Part shown: positions 55,943 through 63,306 of the stretch, one piece after another | Layout: every line of letters starts with the position of its first letter | How positions within the stretch are numbered: position 1 is the first letter of the stretch | Virus record (IMG/VR): IMGVR_UViG_3300027741_000025 | Span: 80,364 to 144,363 of that record | Strand: one strand, 5' to 3' | Length of the DNA: 64,000 nt | From: a virus | Notes under the pieces: model-generated | The model's input: only the letters and a program-made list of their open reading frames with translations | Database searches by the model: none | Told to the model about the DNA's origin: nothing | Translations under genes and position numbers: made by a program

Positions 55943-56209
55943 ATGAATTTTAAAAATTTTTTAGAATTACCTGAAGAAGATATAGAAGGAACAATAGAAG
56001 AAATACAAGACAAAAGAAATCCAATTATAATAAAAATTGATAACGGTACTCCTGCGGGAAGAGCCATAGCTTTAACTCCGGCGGAGTACAGAAGATATAA
56101 AAATATTTACAACATAGATGCTCAAACGGATGGACGTTATAACAAAAAAATCAAAGCTCGTATTCAAAAATTTGAACCTTATAAAGTTTCACAAATAATA
56201 ATTCAATGA
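55943..56209 (+). CDS. Small protein with capsid-targeting-like leader
   Basis: 88 aa. Start MNFKNFLELPEED is a clear F-x-x-F-L-E leader. The core (GTIEEIQDKRNPIIIKI ... IALTPAEYRRYKNIY) shares its end motif L-T-P-x-x-Y-x-x-Y-K with the 3289-3933 protein. Its stop overlaps the start of the serine protease (ATGA), so the leader protein and the exported protease are translationally linked. Function unknown. Confidence 0.65.
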   Translation: MNFKNFLELPEEDIEGTIEEIQDKRNPIIIKIDNGTPAGRAIALTPAEYRRYKNIYNIDAQTDGRYNKKIKARIQKFEPYKVSQIIIQ

Positions 56210-56943
56210 TTAAATTCTTATTAATTTCTCTGTGTTTGGTTGGGACCGCTTTTGCGGGCACTCGGGATCCCAACACACCAGATGAAAAGTATATAGAATA
56301 TGGCAAAAATTACAAATGTGTTTTAAAATTATGTACAAAAACAAAAGATGAAAAAACAGCATATGCTTCTGCTGTTGCTATAGGCTCAAATTGGCTTTTG
56401 ACTGCTGCTCATGTGCTGGACGATACTCATGATCCTTATGTTTTTATTGAAGGTAAAAAATATGAAATAGACAGTTTCATTATTCCAAAAGAATTCAATG
56501 ATAGCTTTGGATATTATGACATAGCTATCTGTCATACAAAAGAAGATATGAAACTAGATTTTTATCCAGAGTTATATAAAAATGATGATGAAGTAGGCAA
56601 AATATCTGGAATAGCTGGTTGGGGTGTGACGGGAACCTTCGATAAAGGAAGAAACGAAGAGGGGGGCGAGTTTATAAGAAGAGCCGGCTCAAATAAAATT
56701 GATGAAATAGATAGGCATCTGTTGGTTTGTTCGCCCAGTTTAACCAACAAAACAGAGTTAGAGTTTCTGATCTCACACGGAGATAGTGGAGGTGGTTTAT
56801 TTATAGACCAAAAATTAGCAGGAATAAACTCTTGTGTTATGGCAAAAGATAAAAAGCCAAACTCAAATTATGGGGATGAAGCTGGGCACACAAGAGTGTC
56901 GCTTCACAGAAAATGGATATTAGATACAATAAAGAATCACTGA
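56206..56943 (+). CDS. Exported trypsin-like (S1 family) serine protease
   Basis: A 245-aa protein. Signal peptide MIKFLLISLCLVGTAFA. S1 triad motifs: TAAHVL (His about 67), YYDIAIC (Asp about 105) and SHGDSGGGLF (Ser about 192), correctly ordered and spaced. KISGIAGWGVTG is the usual glycine-rich loop; Cys residues may form disulfides. It should act in the periplasm or outside, perhaps releasing progeny, trimming surface receptors or host defence proteins. Secreted S1 proteases are rare in phages. It is translationally coupled to 55943-56209. Confidence 0.88.
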   Translation: MIKFLLISLCLVGTAFAGTRDPNTPDEKYIEYGKNYKCVLKLCTKTKDEKTAYASAVAIGSNWLLTAAHVLDDTHDPYVFIEGKKYEIDSFIIPKEFNDSFGYYDIAICHTKEDMKLDFYPELYKNDDEVGKISGIAGWGVTGTFDKGRNEEGGEFIRRAGSNKIDEIDRHLLVCSPSLTNKTELEFLISHGDSGGGLFIDQKLAGINSCVMAKDKKPNSNYGDEAGHTRVSLHRKWILDTIKNH

Positions 56944-57224
56944 TCTTTGGATCTATATTCGCCCCAAGCTTGCTCCCACTCTGTATTTTTTGGCTTGAGC
57001 ATAGCTTCGGTGTCTATCTTATCTGGGTCTATACCTGGTCCGTATGGGCTTGGAGAGTATTCTTTCTGTAGCTTCTTCACAACGGCATCTGCTATTTGAT
57101 CATAGTGTTTTTCAATGGTATAGTTTACAATTTTATTTGAAAACAAAACAGTAAAAATCATCAAAAAACAAAGCATCAAAAACACCCAGAACAGATTCTT
57201 GTCTAGAATTTCTTTTAATTTCAT
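56937..57224 (-). CDS. Hypothetical membrane-anchored protein
   Basis: 95 aa. One N-terminal membrane helix (FWVFLMLCFLMIFTVLFS, about 12-29), then a charged domain (EKHYDQIADAVVKKLQKEY) and a Pro/Asp-rich tail. An AAAGGA ribosome-binding site is present. It overlaps the end of the convergent protease gene by 7 nt. Function unknown. Confidence 0.6.
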   Translation of the reverse strand: MKLKEILDKNLFWVFLMLCFLMIFTVLFSNKIVNYTIEKHYDQIADAVVKKLQKEYSPSPYGPGIDPDKIDTEAMLKPKNTEWEQAWGEYRSKDQ

Positions 57225-57252
57225 TTTATTTTCCTTTAAGTTAAAGTAGTCT

Positions 57253-57822
57253 TTATTTTTCAGTTTTAGGATTTATTTTACAAATAATCTGATTGCCAGC
57301 CATAAAAGAACTCTTTTCTACTGTGTAGAAGTCTTCACCTACACAAGATAGAAATTTTTTCATAAGCTCAAAACCATTTTCTTTATGAGATAACTCTCTG
57401 TTGTTTTTAAATCTCAAGGTTATTTGTACCTTTTTCCCATCTTCCAAAAAAGTCTTAGCTTGATTTGCTTTAGTATTTAAATCATGGTCTTCTATACATG
57501 ATTTGAATCTAATTTCTTTTAATTCATTAGCCTTAGAATTCTTCTTCTTGTCTTTTTCTTTTATCTTTTCTTTATAAAGATATTTTTGATAATTTAATAT
57601 ATGGCAAACAGGCGGTTTTGTATTTGGAATTAATTCAACAAGATCCAAGCTCTTTTCGCCTGCAATCTTCATTGCGGCGTCAACAGACATTATGCCAAGC
57701 TGTGTTCCTTCAAATATAACTCTTATAGAAGGAGATCTAATTGCATAGTTAATTCTATGCTTATGTTGGGGTTGATGGTTTTGATAACCAAAACCAAACT
57801 TATTGCCGTATCTGTAGCTCAT
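57253..57822 (-). CDS. infC: Translation initiation factor IF-3
   Basis: A 189-aa protein, full length for the family (about 180). A basic N-terminal tail (YGNKFGFGYQNHQPQHKHRIN) replaces the usual short tail. The N-domain is INYAIRSPSIRVIFEGTQLGIMS...LDLVELIPNTKPPVCHILNYQKYLY (about 22-82). A Lys-rich linker follows. The C-domain is KEIRFKSCIEDHDLNTKANQAKTFLEDGKKVQITLRFKNNRELSH... (about 102-185). IF3 binds the 30S subunit and controls start-codon choice and subunit joining. A phage copy could bias initiation toward phage mRNAs. The N-terminal HKHR extension is unusual. Confidence 0.9.
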   Translation of the reverse strand: MSYRYGNKFGFGYQNHQPQHKHRINYAIRSPSIRVIFEGTQLGIMSVDAAMKIAGEKSLDLVELIPNTKPPVCHILNYQKYLYKEKIKEKDKKKNSKANELKEIRFKSCIEDHDLNTKANQAKTFLEDGKKVQITLRFKNNRELSHKENGFELMKKFLSCVGEDFYTVEKSSFMAGNQIICKINPKTEK

Positions 57823-57864
57823 TTATAAAAATATTTACCTTAACCAATAATTATACAGAATTTT

Positions 57865-58497
57865 TCAGTAAATTTCAAGGTTATTATCCAAAATATTTAG
57901 ATAAATTCCTTCCTTCTCGGAAGGATACTTTCTGCTTGAGATTATTTCATCCTGAGCATTTCTCTCTATCACCTTAAATTCGAGGTAATATTCACCAGGA
58001 ACTCTGGTGTCGTCTACAAACCAGTTGTAAACAAGATAGCTTTCAACCAGAACATTCAGTTCTTTTGTGCCATCTAATTTCATAACATCTTCCTTTACAA
58101 GATCGTATGTTGCGCCGGAGTTCATTATTTTTATTATTTTGATTGAAGTTCCCTTTTTCCAACTTGTAGAAGTTGTTTCAAAATAACCCCTAGTGACCAT
58201 TACCGCATTATTTACAATAGAAGCCACCTGAACAAGTTCGTGTGTCCCAGTATTTTTAAGTAAAATCACATCCCCTGGAACCACTGCGCTTAATCCTACA
58301 TTATTTGCTAATAATATCTCAAAGTCACTGTCATTTATATCTTTTTTTAGTTTTGCATTAGCCCACATGCTGGCTGTGATTTCAAATTTACTTAGGTCTA
58401 TGGGGCTCCAATCACAGTCGTACACCTTCAACCTCAAAGAAGGTTGAGTACTGTTTCTCTTTATAATAAAGTCATATTTGCTATCTGCACATGCCAT
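57865..58497 (-). CDS. Tail/baseplate-type structural protein
   Basis: A 210-aa protein. DFIIKRNSTQPSLRLKVYDCDWSPIDLS resembles the N-terminal beta domain of phage upper-baseplate/tail proteins. The middle has VPGDVILLKNTGTHELVQV ... VTRGYFETTSTSWKKGT. The C-terminal part (VPGEYYLEFKVIER) is again beta. This two-domain form recurs in myophage structural proteins. It is encoded away from the fibre cluster. Confidence 0.65.
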   Translation of the reverse strand: MACADSKYDFIIKRNSTQPSLRLKVYDCDWSPIDLSKFEITASMWANAKLKKDINDSDFEILLANNVGLSAVVPGDVILLKNTGTHELVQVASIVNNAVMVTRGYFETTSTSWKKGTSIKIIKIMNSGATYDLVKEDVMKLDGTKELNVLVESYLVYNWFVDDTRVPGEYYLEFKVIERNAQDEIISSRKYPSEKEGIYLNILDNNLEIY

Positions 58498-58557
58498 AGT
58501 TTAAAAAATAATTTAACGTACAAGCGACTAATGTATATATAATTATCATTCATATAT

Positions 58558-58881
58558 TTAGCATTTGTATTTTTTAATATTATTTTTTAATAGTATATTG
58601 CCAGACTCTATCTCGGCTAATAACTCCAGGTCCATATTGGTTTTTGCATAACCATGGATATAAATCAAATCTCTGTATTTAGACTCAAGCTGCTTAAGCC
58701 ATCTCAAAGAACAATATAGACCTGTGTGATCTACGAAGTTCTTATAATCACCAAAGAAAACAACATATTTTAAAAAATATCTTTGAAGTTTACCTTTAAA
58801 GTATTTTAAAAGGAATTTTTTTTCTTTAGGGAACTCCAGAGTCAAAAATCTCATTCCTATGAATAAACAATCACGCTCCAA
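58558..58881 (-). CDS. Hypothetical protein, TTG start
   Basis: 107 aa. TTG initiation is chosen because AGGGGG lies 8 nt upstream and overlaps the end of 58871-59380. It is basic and aromatic (FLLKYFKGKLQRYFLKYVVFFGDYK). No motif is recognised. Confidence 0.5.
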   Translation of the reverse strand: MERDCLFIGMRFLTLEFPKEKKFLLKYFKGKLQRYFLKYVVFFGDYKNFVDHTGLYCSLRWLKQLESKYRDLIYIHGYAKTNMDLELLAEIESGNILLKNNIKKYKC

Positions 58882-59380
58882 AACTTACCCCCTCACAAAA
58901 TTCTAAGTATAATATCATCATTCCTCCTGCAAACTGCTGCGGAACGCCTGCTTTATGTAAACTCTTTAAAGTTTCATTAACAAGCTTTATTTCCTGGGTC
59001 ACATCCCCATTTTTCTTCGCTTTGTTCATATCTTCTTGTGTAACTATAATATAGTTATTAAGAGCTTTATATGCTCTTTGAACACCAGATATTATACTTG
59101 TATTTACAACTGTCGATAGATTGTGTGAGCACTTCATAAGATCTTTGGTTGTATTACCATTTTTAAATTTTTTATTATTAAAAAAGACATTTATATAATA
59201 TTTCGCCAAATCTTCAGTATCTTTTTTAAAATCAGAAACGGTTTGAACACCCATATCACTCAAAATGTTTATTGCTTGAATTTCTTCTGGTATGTCCTGG
59301 TCATCTGAGTCTTCATAATCATCATAATCATTATTATTTAAATAAGCATCTTCATAATTTTCTAACATTTTATCTTTCAT
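58871..59380 (-). CDS. Hypothetical helical protein with acidic N-terminus
   Basis: 169 aa. The first 32 residues are Asp/Glu/Tyr-rich (NNDYDDYEDSDDQDIPEE). The rest is helical, ending HKAGVPQQFAGGMMILYLEFCEG. An AAGGA ribosome-binding site is present. It is divergent from the lipoprotein at 59409 and overlaps the next gene. The acidic head could mimic nucleic acid or be a scaffold region; this is inference. Confidence 0.6.
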   Translation of the reverse strand: MKDKMLENYEDAYLNNNDYDDYEDSDDQDIPEEIQAINILSDMGVQTVSDFKKDTEDLAKYYINVFFNNKKFKNGNTTKDLMKCSHNLSTVVNTSIISGVQRAYKALNNYIIVTQEDMNKAKKNGDVTQEIKLVNETLKSLHKAGVPQQFAGGMMILYLEFCEGVSFGA

Positions 59381-59408
59381 TTTTAAATCCTTTTGAGTAC
59401 ATAACTAT

Positions 59409-59879
59409 ATGAGAAACGCCATTTTAATTACACTTGTTATTTTGTCAATATCAGGTTGTGCCAGCATAAGCCCAAGAAACAAACAAAATATCAATAATGA
59501 AAAAGGGGAAATTGGCGACATAAGAAACAACCAACAGGGCTTCATGTTGGAGTTGGGCAAAATGAAGCAAGATGTCCAAATGATAGGAAGCAAGCTAAAA
59601 GAAGTCCAAGAAGGACTGGTGAATCTAAATGCTTGTGTATCAAGAAATGACAACACAGGGGTGCAAATTCTTCAAGGAGATGGGGCTTTGTTTTTGGTTT
59701 TTAGTTGTGCAGTATTAGCATTTATTTTCTACTACAAGAACAGAAAAAATGAAGAAACGCTGAAAACACTGACCAATAAGATTGTTGAAATAAATGATGA
59801 AAATCTCACCAATAAAGTTATTGACGGAATAGTGGAAAAAGATCAAGCAAAAAAGATACTCAAAATGCTAAAGTCTTAA
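59409..59879 (+). CDS. Lipoprotein with C-terminal membrane helix (spanin-like topology)
   Basis: A 156-aa protein. Signal peptide with lipobox LSISGC (Cys about 17). Then a Gln/Lys helical stretch with FMLELGKMKQDVQMIGSKLKEVQ, predicted coiled coil. A membrane helix (ALFLVFSCAVLAFIFYYK, about 92-109) follows and then a 46-residue basic helical tail. A lipid anchor at one end and a transmembrane segment at the other is the layout of unimolecular spanins, which fuse inner and outer membranes at lysis. The long cytoplasmic-side tail is atypical, so this is tentative. Confidence 0.7.
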   Translation: MRNAILITLVILSISGCASISPRNKQNINNEKGEIGDIRNNQQGFMLELGKMKQDVQMIGSKLKEVQEGLVNLNACVSRNDNTGVQILQGDGALFLVFSCAVLAFIFYYKNRKNEETLKTLTNKIVEINDENLTNKVIDGIVEKDQAKKILKMLKS

Positions 59880-60118
59880 TCAATAGGAAGTCCATCGCAA
59901 TTATCTGCTATTGGCAGGTAGAAGCTGCCAGAATCAATTTTCTTTTTATTACAAAAAGCCAAAAACTCTGCAACTTCTAAGTCTACCACCGCTTTTTTAG
60001 AAGATTTTTTTAAACAATAATAGTGAGCATTTTTTCTTTCATCTTCGCAAAGATACCTGCAGCACTTGGCTTCCTTGCCGATTAAACAAACATCTTCGAG
60101 TTGTTTTTTGCTTAACAT
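59876..60118 (-). CDS. Small Cys-rich protein
   Basis: 80 aa with CLIGKEAKCCRYLCEDERKNAHYYC and later Cys residues that could bind metal. An AGGAAG ribosome-binding site is present. It converges on the spanin-like gene with a 4-nt overlap. No family recognised. Confidence 0.6.
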   Translation of the reverse strand: MLSKKQLEDVCLIGKEAKCCRYLCEDERKNAHYYCLKKSSKKAVVDLEVAEFLAFCNKKKIDSGSFYLPIADNCDGLPID

Positions 60119-60178
60119 TTAGATTGCTTCCTTATATGATTATAAGCATAGCAAACTAGAAGAACCAGTCAACAGCAA

Positions 60179-60415
60179 TCAAAGATATTTATCATTATTT
60201 TTATTTGACTTTTTTCTAATTAAATTACTCTCTTTTTTCTTTCTTCGTCTCTTCTCACTCGGGCTTTCATAATATTCTCTCTTCTTTGCTTCCTGAAGAA
60301 TTCCTGTGTCCGATACCACCTTCTTAAAAATATTCAAACCTCTTCTGAACACATCTTCTCTTTCTCTCTGAGACATGTTGTGGTGATCCCCATCTTTAAT
60401 AATCTTTATTTTCAT
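60179..60415 (-). CDS. rpsU: Ribosomal protein bS21 homologue
   Basis: 78 aa. The core FRRGLNIFKKVVSDTGILQEAKKREYYESPSEKRRRKKK (about residues 24-62) matches bS21 almost motif for motif: basic helix, G-(I/V)-L-x-E-(A/V)-(K/R)-(R/K)-R-x-(Y/H), then P-S-E-K-R-R-R-K-K. The N-terminal about 20 residues are longer than usual. bS21 sits near the anti-Shine-Dalgarno site and helps choose initiation mRNAs. AAGGAG precedes the ATG. Phage bS21 is known in huge and marine phages; together with infC it suggests translation reprogramming. Confidence 0.88.
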   Translation of the reverse strand: MKIKIIKDGDHHNMSQREREDVFRRGLNIFKKVVSDTGILQEAKKREYYESPSEKRRRKKKESNLIRKKSNKNNDKYL

Positions 60416-60438
60416 AATTTCTCCTTAAACTAATATAG

Positions 60439-61584
60439 TCATTCTTTTGGAATTTTAATAAACCTGGTACCAAATTTTCTGTTATGTATTTTTCTTATAG
60501 TGCGAATTGATGTAATCTTGTTGAATTCTGACGTTGTTGTCCAGGTGTCTCGATCTAAGTAAGGTATAAAGTTTATGATATCGTTTTTGATACTTTTAAA
60601 AATATCATTATACCAAGAATCTTTGTTTCCATTTGCAATAGAATTAACAAAACTAAATATAATCTTGGAAGGGGTTTCCATTTTTGAAATGTCAACTAAT
60701 TCATATTCTTTAGTGTTAAAATGTTTATTCCTTTCATCAAAAGCAACGCAAGGCGTTCTTGCTAAATTAGCAAACCAAGAAACTCCACTAAACAAATCTA
60801 GTACGCAACCTGTGAGTCGCATAGCAGATAAAACTCTGGGTATATCATATTCATTTAAAAATAAACAATCTGTGCCATCTTTAAAATCTTCCGTTAAATC
60901 GAAGCCCAATTGGTGATTCCAGATAACAGGAAATACACCTTCATTTTTTAAATAGTTTATTAATTCAACATAGAATTCTCTTTTTGCATTGAGTTTTGTG
61001 ACTCTTCCAGAGCTCCATGAATTTAAATATAAAGAAGGAAAAATAAAAACCTTATAGCCAGAATGTTCATTGATCAATCTGAGAAAGTCTTTTCCTAATA
61101 CAGCAGAACTTGGAACCATAGGATAATATGAATTTAATTCTGTGTATTGTTTCCAAAAATCTTCTTTAAATCCATTTTTATAATAGCTACCGAACTCATC
61201 TGAACTCACTACATTTCTAAAATTTTCATTTAAACTTCTTATTATATTTGTTTGAAACACCGAAGTATTTTCAAAACCATTTGAATTTTCAAAAACATTC
61301 TTGAAATATTGAAAATCCGTAAAGCTCCAAAATTCATTTGACTTCTTAAACAAATGAGAAAATCCAGGATATGAACAGGTTATTAAATATTTTGAGCCTT
61401 TTATTTTATTCTTAAAACCATCTAATAGAAGAGTGGATAATAAAAAAGAATATTTAAAATCTACAAACACTGGGGCTATTATTAGATTATCGAGATCTGT
61501 CGGAACATCAGCATCATTATATACTTCTCTTTTAAAACCAATTTTATTAGAAGTTCTATTTAAAAAATCAATAACAGAATTCAT
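60439..61584 (-). CDS. GT-B-like glycosyltransferase
   Basis: A 381-aa protein. Two Rossmann-like halves, with the second around VFIFPSLYLNSWSSGRVTKL and a GVFPVIWNHQLGFDLTED...LSAMRLTGCVLDLFSGVSWFANLARTPCVAF stretch, which fits the ADP-heptose/GT9-like donor-binding face (L-F-S-G-x-x-x-x-A). No DXD motif. It is encoded 4 nt after 61589-62701, a probable paralogue. Substrate unknown. Confidence 0.65.
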   Translation of the reverse strand: MNSVIDFLNRTSNKIGFKREVYNDADVPTDLDNLIIAPVFVDFKYSFLLSTLLLDGFKNKIKGSKYLITCSYPGFSHLFKKSNEFWSFTDFQYFKNVFENSNGFENTSVFQTNIIRSLNENFRNVVSSDEFGSYYKNGFKEDFWKQYTELNSYYPMVPSSAVLGKDFLRLINEHSGYKVFIFPSLYLNSWSSGRVTKLNAKREFYVELINYLKNEGVFPVIWNHQLGFDLTEDFKDGTDCLFLNEYDIPRVLSAMRLTGCVLDLFSGVSWFANLARTPCVAFDERNKHFNTKEYELVDISKMETPSKIIFSFVNSIANGNKDSWYNDIFKSIKNDIINFIPYLDRDTWTTTSEFNKITSIRTIRKIHNRKFGTRFIKIPKE

Positions 61585-61588
61585 ATTT

Positions 61589-62701
61589 TCACCAAGAAAG
61601 AAGTCCCTTTTGATCTAAAAGAGAATAAATCATTTTTTTATCTCCTGTTAAATCAGCAACATAATTCCAATCATCTAATTCCACTTCATTTATTGCGGTT
61701 CCAACAGCACCCAATCCAGATTCAAGATTTTCTAAAAAATTAAGATAGTTACAAAGAATTATTTTCTTTTTATTAAAATTAGAAACAGCGGCTATTCTTA
61801 AGCCCTCTTGTCCTCTAAGTGCTATTTGATCAAAAGATTCGACTAATATAAAAGGAGTATCTACAATAGAACTGAGTCTGGTCGATGCTGTCCAGAATTG
61901 GATACTGAATTTTACACAGCTAAGAACGGCTAGTGTGAATGAAAGATCCTGAACCATAGGCATAGAAGAAAAATCTACGCAGCCTTCCATGTTTAAACTA
62001 CTACTGTTTTCACCTAAGTATATTGGGGTGTAGCCCTTATATTTTATTAAATTATTCAAATCATAATAAAAACTTTTAGGTAAATTTCTTCCATATGTTT
62101 TTCTGTTTCTGGCGAAAATAGCAACAGAATTATCCGGAACATGTTTTCTTACGCTGTCAATGGTTTCTTTTTTAGGCTTAGGAATACTTCTTAAAAACTT
62201 TTTGTTTTCCACTCTGTCGAAAAGGGGACATGTTATTTCTCTGGCTCCACATTTTCCGCAAATCAAGTTTTCACCCCTCCAAGAGTTAAAACATTTTTTA
62301 CACACATTTGACACTAGAAAATTGCCAAGATAATGACCTTTGAATAATGTTCCAATCTTTTTAAGTTCGTTCTCTAGCCGGTCTAGATTCTCTGAATTAT
62401 GGTAAAAAGCATTGCATGAGTCTTTGAGCCAGTAATTTTCTGACTTTAATTCCCAGAATTCGTCAACAAGATGTCTATAGAAATAGTCTCTGCCTGACCA
62501 TCCAACCAATATCACATAATAACTATTGAATATTTCAAGCAATTTGGGAATTGAATACATGCAAGCAAGAGTTTCAACGCCAAGCTCGCAGAAGTTTGTT
62601 ATCACAAGAACTTTAGATGATTTTTGTCTTTTTGTGAACTTAAACACATTAAAACGAAAGTAATCTATCTTTTGTTCTTTTGATTTTTTTTTTAAAATCA
62701 T
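61589..62701 (-). CDS. GT-B-like glycosyltransferase with inserted zinc finger
   Basis: A 370-aa protein. Rossmann half one (KVLVITNFCELGVETLACMYS) is followed by an inserted four-Cys ribbon (CKKCFNSWRGENLICGKCG, about 134-153). Rossmann half two (NSVAIFARNRKTYGRNLP ... YIGLGENS-like YLGENSSSLN) follows, then VLSCVKFSIQFWTASTRLSSIVDTPFILVESF, the equivalent of the donor site in the neighbouring gene. The Cys insertion is unusual for this fold. Confidence 0.65.
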   Translation of the reverse strand: MILKKKSKEQKIDYFRFNVFKFTKRQKSSKVLVITNFCELGVETLACMYSIPKLLEIFNSYYVILVGWSGRDYFYRHLVDEFWELKSENYWLKDSCNAFYHNSENLDRLENELKKIGTLFKGHYLGNFLVSNVCKKCFNSWRGENLICGKCGAREITCPLFDRVENKKFLRSIPKPKKETIDSVRKHVPDNSVAIFARNRKTYGRNLPKSFYYDLNNLIKYKGYTPIYLGENSSSLNMEGCVDFSSMPMVQDLSFTLAVLSCVKFSIQFWTASTRLSSIVDTPFILVESFDQIALRGQEGLRIAAVSNFNKKKIILCNYLNFLENLESGLGAVGTAINEVELDDWNYVADLTGDKKMIYSLLDQKGLLSW

Positions 62702-62713
62702 TTATAGTCTGAA

Positions 62714-63274
62714 TTACTTGGGTTCAGAAGAAAGTCTGAGTGAAGCCATTTTATCGCTGATGTCATCGATCATCTTGGCAACATCTTCCATTTCTTTTTT
62801 GACACCATCAACTTCTTTTTCATTGTTTCCGATAGCGTGCTTAGAAAGGAATTTAACTTCAAGGTCAAAAAGCTTCTTCTTTAATTCAGTTAATTTATTA
62901 ATATTTTCACCAGAACCCCAATCTTCAGTTGGAACGTTTTTGGCGTCTTTGCCTAAATTCTTATAATCAACTGGGTTGCTACTATTTGCAATTTTTTTTG
63001 CTTTTTCAGCAACATCTTTATCGACAACCTTCTTTTTCTTTGCTTCAGTCAATAACTCATAAGATTCTGATTCTGAGTAATGGGCAATGTCATTCCAGTA
63101 AGAAACCTCTTTGTCTTCTGGGTCTAATTTGGAGTCATCTACTTGAGTTTGTCCAAAAAAGTTAGACTTACCAACTGGTTCTGCTGGCTTTGCTGGTGGA
63201 AAAACTCCATCCTTTAAAGCTTTGTCCCACTGTTGAGTCCATTTGTCGAATTGATCTTCTATATTGTTTTCCAT
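62714..63274 (-). CDS. Hypothetical structural/assembly protein
   Basis: A 186-aa charged protein. The N-terminus has FDKWTQQWDKALKDGVFPP, then SNFFGQTQVDDSKLDPEDKEVSYW. The C-terminal half is Lys/Glu coiled coil (KLTELKKKLFDLEVKFLSK). A TATATAAT box lies 3 nt before the ATG. Its helical, charged make-up suits a scaffold or minor head protein; this is inference. Confidence 0.55.
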   Translation of the reverse strand: MENNIEDQFDKWTQQWDKALKDGVFPPAKPAEPVGKSNFFGQTQVDDSKLDPEDKEVSYWNDIAHYSESESYELLTEAKKKKVVDKDVAEKAKKIANSSNPVDYKNLGKDAKNVPTEDWGSGENINKLTELKKKLFDLEVKFLSKHAIGNNEKEVDGVKKEMEDVAKMIDDISDKMASLRLSSEPK

Positions 63275-63277
63275 GAT

Positions 63278-63285
63278 ATTATATA
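63278..63285 (-). promoter_or_regulatory. Late-promoter-like TATATAAT box
   Basis: The octamer is followed by ATC and then the ATG at 63274, a 3-nt gap with no Shine-Dalgarno sequence. Confidence 0.35.
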
Positions 63286-63306
63286 GTCACCAATCAATAA
63301 AAATTA

